Shown here: positions 1 to 12,487 of the stretch, in pieces
Position numbering within the stretch: the stretch's first letter is position 1
How the letters are laid out: every line of letters starts with the position of its first letter
Assembly: GCF_031755915.1 (NCBI RefSeq)
Contig: NC_083390.1
Span: 20,073,501 to 20,137,500, forward strand
DNA: 64,000 nt
Reading direction: 5' to 3'
Origin: Ziziphus jujuba
Lineage: Eukaryota; Streptophyta; Magnoliopsida; Rosales; Rhamnaceae
Translations under genes and position numbers: made by a program
Notes under the pieces: model-generated
Seen by the model: the letters and a program-made list of their open reading frames with translations, nothing else
What the model was told of the DNA's origin: nothing
The model's database searches: none

Positions 1-952
1 GGCATTGAATGATCAGGATGTGTTTGGTACAAATATAACCCTACAACAATGCAATAGGCATGAAATTCATGCATGATTAAGTAGGGAAAAAAAAAAAAAA
101 TTGAAGTTTTGGAATTGTCTTAAATGACTTGTAATCGAAACCATATGCTCATGATTCCTACAAATAATAAAGACTTCTGCTTAATTTGGTCCACACTCTC
201 ATTTTCACAAGGTGATTTTTGGTCTGCTTTCACCCGAACAAACTACAATTTTGATGCACTCCGACGAAAATATAATATTATTATAAATGTTTTGGTACTG
301 ATCTTGATGGATTAATGTTTTGTAGGGTCATCAAAAGGCCAAGCACATGTATATAATTATGGGTTGTAACTCTGTTTGTATATACGTATGTAAAAGTGCG
401 CTTATAATATGTATGTATGTAAAAGTGTGCTAATAATCTTTTCCAGCTTATTGGCAGCATCAATATTAACTATTTGTTTCAAATTTGCATTTGATGTATT
501 TCTTGGATCATTCATCAAAAAGATGTATATCTTGGATCTTGCCTAACAATTCTCCGAGTATTCATTTCTTTATTGGAAAAGCAAAAGCACTCATTGCATA
601 ACAAAAAAAAAAGTTAATTCATCTATATTATATAATATAATAAAGCTTATTTATATTATAGTATAGATTTTTTTTTTAATTGTTTTTCAAACAAAAATTT
701 GCAAATACTTTGCACATATTTGCTAAATGGTAAAAGTTTAAGCAAGTACTTTATGGACTATGGTCGTACATAGCTTTGTTATTTTATTTGTTATTAATTA
801 TTATCTGTCCCAAAAAGTTGACTTTAATTACTTAATCACTAGGAGAAAAGTTTAGATAAGTATTAAATCTCATTTAATTTCTACTTCTGAGAAAAGACCT
901 TCTGACGAGGAACTCCCTTCAAGACTTGAATATTTTTAGGTTCCCCAACATA

Positions 953-983
<31 letters not shown>

Positions 984-3900
984 CTAAACAAAAGGGTATT
1001 AATTAATAACAAATCAAAAAGTCCTCTTTGGTGACAAGTATCTACCAGGCTTTAGCGAAAAAAAAAAAAAAACAGTGTCTACCAGTACCTTATATATAAT
1101 CTCTATGTTTTCTACCAAACCCCCCTCAAAGGTTCCCAATATATAAGCCATGTGGATGTAGTTAAGTATTGTCAAGGTAGTAACTTAAATTCCACACCTA
1201 ACCATGTTTCTTTATAATTTCGTGAGCAATCATGGAGAGAGACAGGTGGAAAAAGGACCAAATTTGAAACGTCCATTTTGGCGACTTATTATTAATTTTG
1301 GCTGATTTTGAAAGTGTGTTTTCATTTTTCAATTTCTTGATCAAGACCCCATATCTCATGCCATTGGAGAAATATTTCAAGTGAACAGCTGGATGTATAA
1401 AGCAGGTTGAGTGACTTTGACGCGAAGACCAAAACCCAACACAAACTCTCCACATACACCACTACCCACTTTATTGATTTTTAATTTTAAAAAAAAATAT
1501 ATATTACTTTTGTTTAACTTTTCTTTTTTTGGGAACTGATTTTGATCTAAAAACATTTAATTATTTATTTTTGAATTTATTTCAAAATATGACCGTTTGC
1601 CTTGAATTATTAATTAAGGCTCAATAATTGATAACTTAGTTTGATATATTTTCTAATTTTTCAAACCCAATGAGTTTGAGCCACATCAAAAGCCTAGAAG
1701 GATAAAATAGACAGGGAATCTCTTTTTAACCAATTAAGCCAAAGGGTTTAATTAATTTCCAGTGTCGGTGGGAAATTAAAAGCCACCTAATCGGTTTGTG
1801 GTTTTTCCACTTTGGACGTGTATGTGGTAGTTGCTATGGCTACTAATGATTCCAAATAAAAACCCATTAAACATATAAACGCCTTTCTTCTTTCTTGTTT
1901 CTTTTTCTTGTTCCTTTTGGTTCATGAACCTTAATCATGATTAAATATTGTACCTTTTTAAGATCTCATAGATATATAAGAAATTGTTTTTTAAAACCTT
2001 AATGCAAACACCGTATAGAGTAATACCTCAGCAAGCTAGCTAGCTCCGTTTGATGTGCTACAATTGTAAACAACAATTATTGTAATCTCAACCAAAAAAG
2101 TAGGATTAATGGTATTCCAAAAGTGCAAGCTTTCATAATAATCTCCTTTTTCTAGGTTCTCTAGTTTATTTTCCTTTTCAGAACATTGAAATCCTAATCT
2201 TTTAGCTATCTTTTTATTTTGATAAGAAAAAGAAAATTCTAGATAGTTGTCATGTAAAAGGGAAAAGCTTGCTAAGCAAGAGATACTGATATATCATTGA
2301 TGGTATATCCAGAATTTCCTAGAATCTTCCATGGATGAAGAATTGTGGAGCTTTTTTTTTTTTTTGGTTCATTTTAATTCTGTAATATAGATGCCTTTTG
2401 CAGTTTGCAACCTCCATTTTAATTTTTGAAGGGCCAGTTCATCATTTCTCTTTCACCTTTATGATTGCTTTTCTTCTTGGTCCAACACACTACAGGCTGG
2501 TATGCTCTATAATTGTCAACCAAACAGATTGTTTTCTGAGTATTGAACTCGAGCTATACACATTTTTATACCAAATTTCACCGACTAGAATCACAAAAAA
2601 GAAAAAAAAAAAAGAAAAAAAAAGTTCACAAATTCTTTCTTTCTTTTTCTTTCAAAAGGAGCATATATATATATATATATATACATTATTTCAATTTTAG
2701 TCCTTTAGAAGATGGCCTTATTGTGGTGGTTGATTTGAAATTTTCGAAATTGATCGAAAGCCAAATTAAAGTTAATTATTATAGGCTGATTTTAGTATCA
2801 TAACTTTGATAGAATTGTCACATATATAGTTTGCCTTTATGAGATAGTATTATTACAAAAATAAAATAAAAATGAATATAGTATTTCACTGTTTTTGCTT
2901 TATCTGGTTTTCCATTTCAATTTGTAGTTAAGTGGTCCTTGTAGTCTTTTACGATTAAAGTAAGAAAAAGTTAATGAAAGATGCCCCAACTCACTCTAGA
3001 ACTTTTTAATTTTCGTTGTCTTGCAAAAAAGTCAAGATAAACCGGATTGCAATTTTGAAGCTAATTGAGACAGTGGTACAGGATTTGGCTATTAAAACGA
3101 TCCACTACATTAATACCAACACCAAGATAAGGTATAAGTTATATAGAGAAAACTGGGATTTTGACGCATAGAAAAACATTCTCCGATTCAATAATTGTGA
3201 ATCAATTTTATAACAAACATTCTAATCCCTGTAACTAAAAAGAGCCTACAAGTTTCTAACCAACCACAAGTTTTCTAAGTTTTGATAATTGAAACCCATC
3301 CTCTAAATAATTATACAATATGGATGATTTGAGCCTTGAACAACTTTGGTTATGTCCCGCAATCAAACAATATTATAAAATGGAATTCCTTACCCAAATT
3401 TAATCAATATATATATATATATATGATTTTTTCTTTGGGACTGGACTTTAATCCAAAATTAATTACCCTGAGACATAACTAATTTTGCATCACATCGATT
3501 GGCATGTTCCTCTTCACTCAATAATAATGATATATTTTTTTTCTTTATCGATTGGCGTGTTCCTCTTCACTCAATAAGAATGATATATATATTTTTTTTC
3601 TTTCTTTTTTTCAGGTCGACCATCCGCTTGGTGGAAGTTGGCTCAATCAACTTGGTTTATCCTCATTCTGCTGCAGGCAAAATATATATTTTGGAGAGAG
3701 AACAATTTTTTTTTATTTTAATTTTTTTCAGAAAATATGCAGAGACGGATGGAAAAGCCAACCAATTTCAGTTGAGTAAAAGTCAAGTACAAGCTAAGGG
3801 GTTGTGACCCACTTTAATAACATGTGTAAAACCCAAGAATGATAATGTGAAAAATATATATATATATTTTTCTAAAAAGTAACATTTTGGTTAAATCAAT

Positions 3901-5537
3901 TTGTGGGACCTAATAGTTTCACCAAACCGAAGTTGATCTTCTGGAACTGACATCTGACACATGATCAGAATGGAATGAGCTCTGAATTCAAGATCAGGTT
4001 GGGATCTTCAACTTTCTCAAATTCTGAGTTAAACAACACGTGTCATGTGGAAATAGTTTAATCCCATTTTCATATTCAACCATAAAAAAAATAAAAAAAT
4101 CTTACTGGAAATGGAGCAGAAACTGGAACTCTCTCTCCTTTTTAGAACTCCTCTGTTTTATTTATTTATTTTCCTCTGTTTTTTTGTTTTTTTTTTTTAT
4201 TTGTTGTCAAATATTTGAAAAGTATTTGAATGGTTCCGATGTTAGATAGGTGATGTTATATTTACCATTTAAATATGTAAATTGTGGAAAGCACATTGAA
4301 AAATGGAATGTGATTCAAGAGAGGGGGATGGGGGGAGGGGGGTGAAAAAAAAATTGAAAATTGAAATAGTATTTTTCTTATTATGAATCATGATATAGAT
4401 AAATAATAGAATATTTGATAAGTTTGATTTGTTCACGTATTTTCCGACTTATCTAATGTCCACATCTCAATGACAAATTATAATTTCTTGTTATTTTTGT
4501 TTTGTTCCTCGTTAAAGAATCTAATGGTTTATGGCTAATGATATTATGGACTTCGAGCTATTATTTTGTTGACTTGATAACGAAATGCATCATCTAAAAT
4601 CTTCAATTATATAATAATAAGACTTCTTTTCTTTTCAAGCAAAAATTGGGATAGAGAAAGAAGCAACACTAATAACACTAATTAAGTGTATGACTGTTTT
4701 TCTTTTTGGAACAACCCGATAATAAAGTCCACTGTTTTTTAGACATAAAATGTAATTTTGAATTTTTCACCTTCAACATCAAAAACAAAGTAAAATATAT
4801 AAAATTAATAGGATGATTGAAAATACTGGGTTTTTTGTGTGGTTTCTTTTTGGTCTTTTATGGTGGAATTAAGAACTAAATAGGTTTTGCCCTATAATAT
4901 GTGCGAAAATTCAATAACAAGATCATCCCCCCAGTGCTTGAAACGTGTAAAGATTAGGTTGATTCTTAACAACATCACCAACTAAGAAATGGCCCACGTT
5001 GAAAGGAAATTTTTAATTAAGACTTTAGTGGAAACGCGAGCTGGTGAGTAGTCAATGGCTCCATTAGAGCTCAACCTCTAGTAGTTTATCATCAATAATG
5101 AACTACATCATTTTTTTCCTGTCAAAATTTTAATATTCTTTATAATTAAATACCAAGAAGAAAACTCAATTTTGAATAACCAATTGTATTGCTCCAAACA
5201 TTTAACACCAAAAATCATGAAGATAACAAAAAAACAAAAAAAAAAGTCGCTAGATCATCAACATCTTTTTGTTATACAAGATGAAAACAAAAGAAGTTCA
5301 TTACAATTTCTCGATGAGATGATAAAAACAAATTGAAAACAGGAAAATCTTGTTATTTCAAAGTTATTGAACAATTGAGAGAAAGTAGTGCTTCCAAACT
5401 AAGATACTAAAACACTTTTCCTTGTTTAGGTACAAAACTCCCCTGCTTTCCCTTTTTTTTTTTTTATATCTTACCCCTGTCCATGAAAAATTTCCATACG
5501 CTTAAAATCTTAAAATCTTACCGTATAAAAAAGGTCA
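1..5537. other. AT-rich intergenic region without recognisable genes
   Basis: No ORF here has convincing coding character. The short ones are interrupted by poly-A/T and (TA)n tracts. Visible contents are a (TA)n tract near 951-977, poly-A/T runs near 90, 1060, 2350, 2600 and 4190, a (TA)n near 2665-2682, and one short tandem duplication listed separately at 3494-3602. I see no transposon ends, tRNA or conserved motif. Confidence 0.6.
3494..3602. repeat. 53-bp direct tandem duplication
   Basis: A unit starting ATCGATTGGC at 3494 is repeated from 3547, with a few substitutions and a slightly longer (TA)n/poly-T tail in the second copy. It is noncoding. Replication slippage at the T-rich junction is the simplest explanation. 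Confidence 0.85.
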
Positions 5538-5942
5538 TCAAAAAGCTACAAGACCCAGCAACAATCCAAAGCCAACCAAAAAAGGCAACCCCATGACCAA
5601 ATTCTTCTTAGTGGCTCCATTGAAATCCCCATCAACAGGGTACAAGTTCCCCGGTGGACCAGTTATGTACAGAAATGATGATGGCGGTGGAGGGCAGTAC
5701 TGGGTTGGCGGCTTTTTCGGAGAAGGTGGAGATGGCGGTGGTGATGCCGGAGGTGGTGGTGGTGATGGCGGCGGCGGAGATGGCGATGGTGGTGGGTATT
5801 GGGTGCATGGAGCGCACTTTTCACCCCCAGGCGCTGGAACTTCATCTAGCTTCCTTGAATCCAAGCCATTGATTGGAGTAGAGGCAATAGCAATCAGAAC
5901 AACAAATAGATTTACAACCATCGGAACTTTGAAACCCTGCAT
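5538..5942 (-). CDS. Small proline-rich, extensin-like cell-surface protein
   Basis: A 134-residue intronless protein. The start is the ATG at 5942; the open frame continues 12 codons further upstream but has no ATG there. Residues about 8-26 form a hydrophobic signal peptide. Next come an acidic/basic patch (LDSRKLDE), a CAPC pair, and a proline-rich core at about 50-88 made of PPSP/SPPPP units between Cys43/46 and Cys83. A conserved-looking tail (ITGPPGNLYPVD) follows, then a hydrophobic C terminus at about 116-134 that resembles a GPI-attachment signal. SPPPP motifs are the classical sites of proline hydroxylation and arabinosylation in extensins, so a wall or plasma-membrane location is likely. 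By memory it resembles the small proline-rich family of Arabidopsis At1g70990. No enzymatic role is implied. Confidence 0.85.
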   Translation of the reverse strand: MQGFKVPMVVNLFVVLIAIASTPINGLDSRKLDEVPAPGGEKCAPCTQYPPPSPSPPPPSPPPPPASPPPSPPSPKKPPTQYCPPPPSSFLYITGPPGNLYPVDGDFNGATKKNLVMGLPFLVGFGLLLGLVAF

Positions 5943-7041
5943 TTTAAATCCGAAATTGGATTTAATTTTGATCACCAAGATGCTTAATTTTTTCTTTGGG
6001 TTTGATCTAGTTGAGAAAGAGAAAAGAAAAAAACAAAAGGTTCAAGTTTTGAGAAAAAGTGTAAAGATAGTGCGGTTTCGTTACGTTAATAGGTGCATGG
6101 GAACTGTAAAAGTGGTCTAAAACAGGGTGTTTTGGGGGTGGGTTTGGATGGTTTGGTATTTTAGAGGCCAAATTGGAGTGAACGAGTTGTGTTCTTAAGG
6201 GGATTTTCTAAGAGACTCTAGCTTTTTCAACAAGGGAATCGCATTTGCATGTGGGATGGTCCAAAAATTATGGACCCCACCATGTACAATTTCAGCCCCT
6301 TTGATGCAACATGATGTAATATGTTTTTTTATATATTATAAAATTATTAATTTGCAGACCATATTAGATTACTTTTGATGATCTATGAAATCTTATAGGT
6401 GCCATTCTATGTATCTTGAGGTTGTAATCAATTCGGACCATTAATTGGGTGGAAATTTTGAGTAAAATAAGTACTCCATACCTACTAACAAAATATGGTA
6501 TGGAGTATTGCAAAGACAAATCTAAAGGTTTATACGTATTTGTGGAATCCTATACCTTGCATACATAACAAAGCTATACCTTTCTTACAAAAAATGCGAT
6601 TTTTGTGATTTTGGACAGCCTATTGATGATGAACCTAAATCCAGCTTCCTATGAAATGAAAGCTTTCGTTGTCCACATGATTCACTCATCTTTTAAGGGG
6701 ATTTTGCATGTTAAGCACATGATTAATGCACAATATATATAGATCGCCTAATAATTATTGAAGCTTATCCGTATTCTTCAATTATTGATATTATATGATC
6801 TGTACATATAAATAAGGAACCAAACCATGGTCACGTATTATCGCAAAAAATAAAAATATTAAATAAAATATAAGGACTCTTACTCATTAATCCAATGCTA
6901 TCAAGAACATGAACATTGTAAGTTCTTATTGCCAATAATTTTTCGTTAAATATTAATATAAACATATTCTATTAGGCAAAAGAAAAGAAAAATTATGATT
7001 TTCTCTGCCATTAATGGACTAAAGTAGATTTGCAAGAAGGG

Positions 7042-7097
<56 letters not shown>

Positions 7098-10000
7098 ACT
7101 TGAATAATAGATGTACTATTAAGAAACTTACATAGTGAAATAGTTTAATAATAAAATGTAAAGACCTTACCTATATTAAAGCAGAAAACGAAATGAAGTC
7201 AACCTTGTTCCAGGAAAAATTTCTGTAGTGAAAGATTTTTTGAGATGCATATAGTTATCAAAGAAAGAGGCTTGTAGGTATACATAATACATAAACCCTA
7301 AAGTATTTATATTTTATACAACATCTATTGAAAGTAACAAAATTCGATAAATAAAAAACAGGTAACAAAATCTGACTTGGAGGGGGCACAATAACAGCTT
7401 TACATGGTAAATAATTAAAGTAAAAATAAAAATTTGAGAAATCCGCCCCTGATCATACTATAAAAATAATGATTTGATACACAATACTTGTATTTTATAG
7501 GGTATATGTGCTATAAATACAATGTGACTTTACATGGATAAAAGAAGTCCATTTTTCAGAAAAAAGAAGAAGAAAAGTCTAAAGAGATAAAGAATATGAA
7601 TAACTTGCCCCCTTCCTCTCAGGCCGCCACGTACCCATATTTTGGCGTTGCCCTCAAAAGTCTCTTCATCCAAAAAGTAAAATTACATTCCATTTAATAA
7701 ATTATTTTTATTTTGCCCTTTTCGTAGAAACATTTCATTTAATTGATAGCTATAGCTAGTTGTGGCGCCATCCTCCCATTTTTAGGCCTGCTTTCAAGGG
7801 CAGTGACTCAACCAACTTGGACCATTGCACTTCATATGAATCATAAACTCGTATATTTCTTGATACCTAGCTACATATACCCATTATCTGACTCTACATA
7901 TATATACATGCTATACATGTTTTTAAGTTTTTTTTTTATTTTTTATTTTTTTAGCATAAAAAGTAAAATTATTCAAATTTGGTATTATAACCCAAGCAAT
8001 AATAATTTTTTTACTAGGCTATTAATGAAGAATAGAGACAGATTTAAAAAATTCAATTCTCATCTCTCCATGTATCTATATGTATATGCATATACATTTT
8101 TTAATTTTTTTTTTTGATAAAAGATAAAAAAAGTCAAATTCAGTATTATTATCTAAGCTAATAGTGACTTTTTCATTAGGCTATCTATTAGTAATATATA
8201 TATATATATATATGTAGAAAACTTCCTATTCATAGTTAGAATTTATTGTATAAGGAGTTGATATTTTATACAAAAGGGGGGACAATTCAGAGAAAAAAAA
8301 AAAAAAAAAAAAGCTAAAATGGGTGACAAACGTGGTGTGCAATTATATGAACTAGTTTAAAATAATGAGACAAAAAGGAGATCAGTAGCGATTGTATTAT
8401 ACTTTAATTCAGACGACTAAAGAGGATGAAGAAGAGGAAGGGGACAAAACGTAAGGAATATGGAATCCATAAGCATATATAATTGAGTGAAATGAAAGAT
8501 AATTAGTTAGAGAAACCAAGCTACCGTCCCATTTTCTTAAAGCAAAATTATATTTAACACCTCCCCCTTTCCTTTTGCTTCGTTGGCCTTCTTTCAATGC
8601 TGGTCAACTTCCTCAATTATGCACCTTCTTTTTTCATTTTTTGATTTTAATAATCAAAACTAATATGCTTATTACAAAAATAAATCCCAGAATATAAGAC
8701 CAAATTGGGCTGCCTAGGGTTGAAGGCCAAGACAAGCTTGGCGGTCCATGTCCGATAGTACTAACTAGTTGCATGGAAGAGCCATAGAGTCGGTGACAAA
8801 GACTAGTTCAATACGGCAATCAATAATAAGTTAGAGTCCCTTTTGGTGATTGATTTTTGCTTAGTCATGTTGACCAAGACTAGTAGAAAATGTTTCGGGC
8901 CAATGATATTCAAACACGCAAAATGAACTTAAAAGGATAAAGGTGTTACCGGGAAAATTCATGAAGTGTCTTGTACAATTCCATTTGGTTTAAAGGCGTA
9001 AGGATTGAAATTTGGAACACATCACAAACAGTGATGCAAGTGACTACTTGTTTAACACGACACTGAAATTGCAGCCCCATGTAGGTAAAGAAGGTGACCA
9101 TAAAAATGTCCTAATCAAAGTAGGTCATAATCAATCAGGGACTCTTAATTTTCATCCTTTAAAAAAAAAAAAAAAAGTATGGGGCTCTTAGAAATTTGGG
9201 ACCAAACAACAAAAAAACCCAATTTATTTTTCTTCTTGCTAAGAAATTTTGGACATGTTTTTAAACGTCATTATACTTGCCATCATTTTTATTATACTTT
9301 CCGTAGAAATACCTTGACACATTTACTTTAATTTTTCGTAAAAAACTCTCCAATAAGTTCGCTAGGTTGAAGATCGGGTTGAGGATCCGTCTTTGGACAA
9401 AAACGACACCTTTCCCCTCTTCCTTCCTAACTTTGTTTGTTATTTCCAATTAAAAAAATAAAAGAAAAAAAAAACAAAAAACAAAAACAAAGAGGCAATA
9501 AAAATAAATTTAGAACGAAACTAAGCGAGGAGATAGTCTTTAAATATTTTGAAAATTTTTTAAGTGCATCATCTATTGAATTTTTTGGTCTAGCGGATAA
9601 GAGCGAGCTTTTTGAGATAAAACCTACGAATCCATGACAAGGCCCCCCCAAAAGCAACAAAGTCGAGAAAGGTAATGCAATGTCGGCCCAAATGGTCACA
9701 TGCTCTGTTTCCTTTTTTTTTTTTTTTTTTTTAACAAAACATGGTCCAGTGAATATACAAAAACAAAACCATCAAACTAAACCCCAAAGTTGTTTTTCAT
9801 CCAATAGTAATCTCCATATACACAAAAAGGTGACACATTCGGTGCTATATCACCCTCATCATTTTCATACACAACTTTTCCATGTGACAACCCACCAAAC
9901 ATTTCATTTCAGGGTGACAAATTTTTGTTCCTTTTTCTTGGTGAGAAACAACTAGTGAGAGGGACATTTGGGAAGGCTATTAACATCTTCATAACTGGGT

Positions 10001-10136
10001 TACAAGAAAAAAATCACATTCCCAAAGTGAATGTAAGTCCCAGAAACCAAAAAAAAAAAGTCTCAGCCAGCAAAAATTGCTCCCTGGTCGTTCCCTTGGT
10101 TCACAATTTTTGAATGGTATGTATAAAGTTGACCGC
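5943..10136. other. Intergenic region between the proline-rich and DnaJ genes
   Basis: The proximal part, up to about 6.2 kb, must hold the promoter and 5' UTR of the proline-rich gene. The rest is AT-rich with a (GA)23 microsatellite at 7047-7092, (TA)n near 8195-8212, and poly-A/T runs near 8290, 9165 and 9715. The few ORFs of 60-125 codons run through low-complexity sequence and show no domain. I see no RNA gene. Confidence 0.55.
7047..7092. repeat. (GA)23 microsatellite
   Basis: An uninterrupted 46-nt GA dinucleotide run in noncoding DNA. Its length makes it likely to vary between individuals. Confidence 0.95.
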
Positions 10137-11442
10137 TCAGTTGCAGAAACCACTCGTTCCGTACAATCCAAAGCTTGACATGTGGAAACGTGAGCCTCTA
10201 TCCACCATAGGATTAGCTTCAAAACGCGTCCTCTTTGAGCATCTGGAATCTTCAAAAACCGACTGTCCGCTAAACAACGAAGGAGAATCGAATCCTTCAG
10301 CCATCTCCATCAGCATCGCCTGCAAGTCCTCCAACGTGTAATTCTTTTCCTATATTTCAAAATTCAATATTAATTAGAAACGAAGGATTTTATTATTAAA
10401 TAAAAATTATTAGTTGAATTTAATTATTGCTTCACATAAGCTTATTTTCATTCTTAAAAGTGATTTAAGGAAAACCATTTATCATAAGGTATTTTACAAA
10501 ACTAATAACAATCGAAATTTAAAATCCAAACTAAAAAAATAATAATTAAAAAAAAAATGTACAAGTATTGCTCCAATACTAGTCTAGAAGACAAGAGTAA
10601 GATCTACTTGATTCCAATTTCTTCTTCCCCCACATAGCAACTTCTTTATCCTTCCCTATGCGTTAAAATTTTCACTTCCCCCCCCCCCCCCCCCCTTTCC
10701 CTCTTTGGGCCAATAAGTAGTCTTCACAGTTTCAAATCTTCAATGCGAACTCGATCATCGCCACTTGTCATAAAGACAACAAATGATTGTTACTCATTTT
10801 AATCATAATATTCATTTCACTTTGGTTTTATTATTTTTTAGTCTATGTTATTCCGTAATAGATATTATAATACTAAAAACTCTAAAAACTACATGATCAT
10901 GAATCACTTACCCTTTTCATAAAACACCTCTTTTCCCGGATGTATGCCAATGTAAAATTCCATATACATGTAACTGAGATTAACAAAATTAATTAATAAG
11001 ATTTAATTACTTGACACTGATAGTCATGTATCTTCATTTCTATATCATCTTTCTACAGTGTAGTGTTTAGCAGCATGCATGAAATGAAATGTTCACCAGC
11101 TTCTCTTTCTCTTTTTATATTTTCTAATGTTTGAATTCGTAATTCATGACAACTTAATTGTTGAATTAGTTTAGTAATAACTAAGCTTATTCAATACAGA
11201 AAAGCTGCAAAAGGGAACGTGAAAGCTCTCTTATACATACCTCATTTCTAGCTTGGGCCATGAGAGAGACCATTTCTTGCAAAAAATCAGAAAAGCCCTG
11301 TGACACGGAGTCAATTTACATATTACTCTCCTGGTGCACTATAAAAGACACACGACGAACTAAAACTAAAAGTTCAAAAAGGTGATGATATGGGAATTAT
11401 TTCTTCAAACATTTCCATACATGTATATATATATATATATAC

Positions 11443-11479
<37 letters not shown>

Positions 11480-12042
11480 GGTAAAAATTGAAATATAAAA
11501 AAGATATGTTAATGATATATATATATATATACCCACCTCGTCATCTCCATCTTTAGGGTCGTATAAGCCTGCATCATACGCAGTTCGCTTCCTCTGATCC
11601 GATAGAACTGTATTCCAATGAAACGCATAAGAGGCATTGATTAATTATTACTATTAGAGAGCTGGCAAGGAATAGAGAATAGTCATACTACGAATAAATT
11701 TTTCTATTAAACACCTTACCTGAATAAGCTTCTTGTATTTGCTGGAATTTTCGCTTTGCTTCACCCAACAGAGAAGGAGCTCTTGTCCACCTGTCTGGAT
11801 GCCATTGCTGTACCAGAGCAACCCAAAAGGATCATAATTTTTCGATTCCCATTTGAATTAATAAACTCCCAAGAAATGAAAGAAAATCAAAAAAGACAGA
11901 TATAGAAAGAAATTAGAGCAACATCGTTGCTTACCATAGCAAGCTTGCGATAAGCCCGCCTTATATCTTCGCTAGAAGAATCAGAATTAACTCCAAGAAC
12001 AGAGTAATATGATGGTGACCCCTTATAATTATAAGCTTCCAT
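10137..12042 (-). CDS. J-domain (DnaJ/Hsp40) co-chaperone, five exons
   Basis: Spliced model on the minus strand: exons 12042-11935, 11807-11720, 11607-11537, 11297-11241 and 10349-10137, all with GT donors and AG acceptors. Together they give 537 nt and a 178-residue protein. Residues 11-79 form a J-domain: a YYSVLGV start, helix II (IRRAYRKLA), the diagnostic HPD at 39-41, helix III ([15 protein letters not shown]) and the closing RTAYDAG. J-domain proteins stimulate Hsp70 ATPase activity through HPD. There is no G/F-rich linker, zinc finger or C-terminal substrate domain, so it is a class III (DnaJ C) type. The C-terminal 70 residues include an amphipathic [18 protein letters not shown] segment. 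No transit or signal peptide is evident, so it is probably cytosolic or nuclear. A perfect heat shock element lies upstream (separate entry), consistent with stress induction. By memory it is close to Arabidopsis At1g71000/At1g56300. Confidence 0.9.
10678..10696. repeat. Poly-C tract of 19 bases in a DnaJ intron
   Basis: A run of 19 C on the + strand inside intron 4 of the DnaJ gene, followed by a pyrimidine stretch. On the transcript strand it reads poly-G. Long C/G homopolymers are rare in such AT-rich DNA and may be length-variable or prone to sequencing error. Confidence 0.9.
11423..11475. repeat. Compound (TA)n-(GA)n microsatellite in a DnaJ intron
   Basis: A (TA)n run is followed almost directly by (GA)n, within intron 3 of the DnaJ gene. 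It is noncoding. Confidence 0.9.
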
Positions 12043-12253
12043 CTCCTTCAACAATTAATAATCTCACTCAATGCAGCAAATTGGCAACTACCCACTACTC
12101 CCAAATTCCCAAAAGCCAAAATGCGTTTCGAGTCCTACCTCCACTTAAAGCATCAAAACCCACTACTTCTTTTGCTTCAAAGAATCCAATTCCAAGCTAC
12201 AAATATTGCTGAGAGGACATTGGAGTGAAAATGAGAGTTGGGTTAATGATGCA

Positions 12254-12261
12254 TTTATATA
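12254..12261 (-). promoter_or_regulatory. TATA box of the DnaJ gene
   Basis: Read on the minus strand this is TATATAAA, about 210 bases upstream of the DnaJ start codon. It predicts transcription starting near 12225 and a 5' UTR of roughly 180 bases. It lies about 100 bases downstream of the heat shock element, a usual spacing for heat-inducible plant promoters. Confidence 0.65.
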
Positions 12262-12362
12262 ATATTCCCACAAGGCAATGGCGGTTTCTGATAACTATAA
12301 AAGTAGAAAGAATGTTATAAAGAAAGAGCAAAAATATCTCTCTTTCTCTCTATCTCGGTGTG

Positions 12363-12380
12363 TTCCGGAATGTTCCCGAA
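12363..12380 (-). promoter_or_regulatory. Perfect four-unit heat shock element
   Basis: The sequence is TTCcgGAAtgTTCccGAA: four alternating nGAAn units with exact two-base spacing and no mismatch, the canonical binding site for heat-shock transcription factors. It lies about 100 bases upstream of the TATA box of the DnaJ gene. A partial fifth unit may follow at 12383. The element is palindromic in form, but the DnaJ gene is the only recognisable gene close by. Confidence 0.8.
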
Positions 12381-12487
12381 GGTGCTTTCTCGGTGAGTCA
12401 GACGTGGAAATTTCTATGGCTCTCGTGGACAGTAGCAGATATTTTGTTGGGTTTGAGATATTTTTGAAGAGGCTTCTGGCTTCTTAG

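Noticed and set aside
5593..6120. 175-codon glycine-rich ORF on the plus strand
   Set aside because: It is the antisense shadow of the proline-rich gene; Pro codons read as Gly on the other strand.
7743..8117. 124-codon plus-strand ORF
   Set aside because: Composed mostly of (TA)n and poly-T translated into Tyr/Ile/Phe runs. No domain or neighbouring exons.
9580..9640. tRNA-like stretch (GGTCTAGCGGATAAGAGCG)
   Set aside because: It resembles a tRNA 5'/D-arm, but no anticodon stem or TTC-loop with proper spacing and no closing acceptor stem could be found.
12278..12487. 69-codon ORF spanning the heat shock element
   Set aside because: It lies in the promoter of the DnaJ gene on the opposite strand and shows no similarity to any family.
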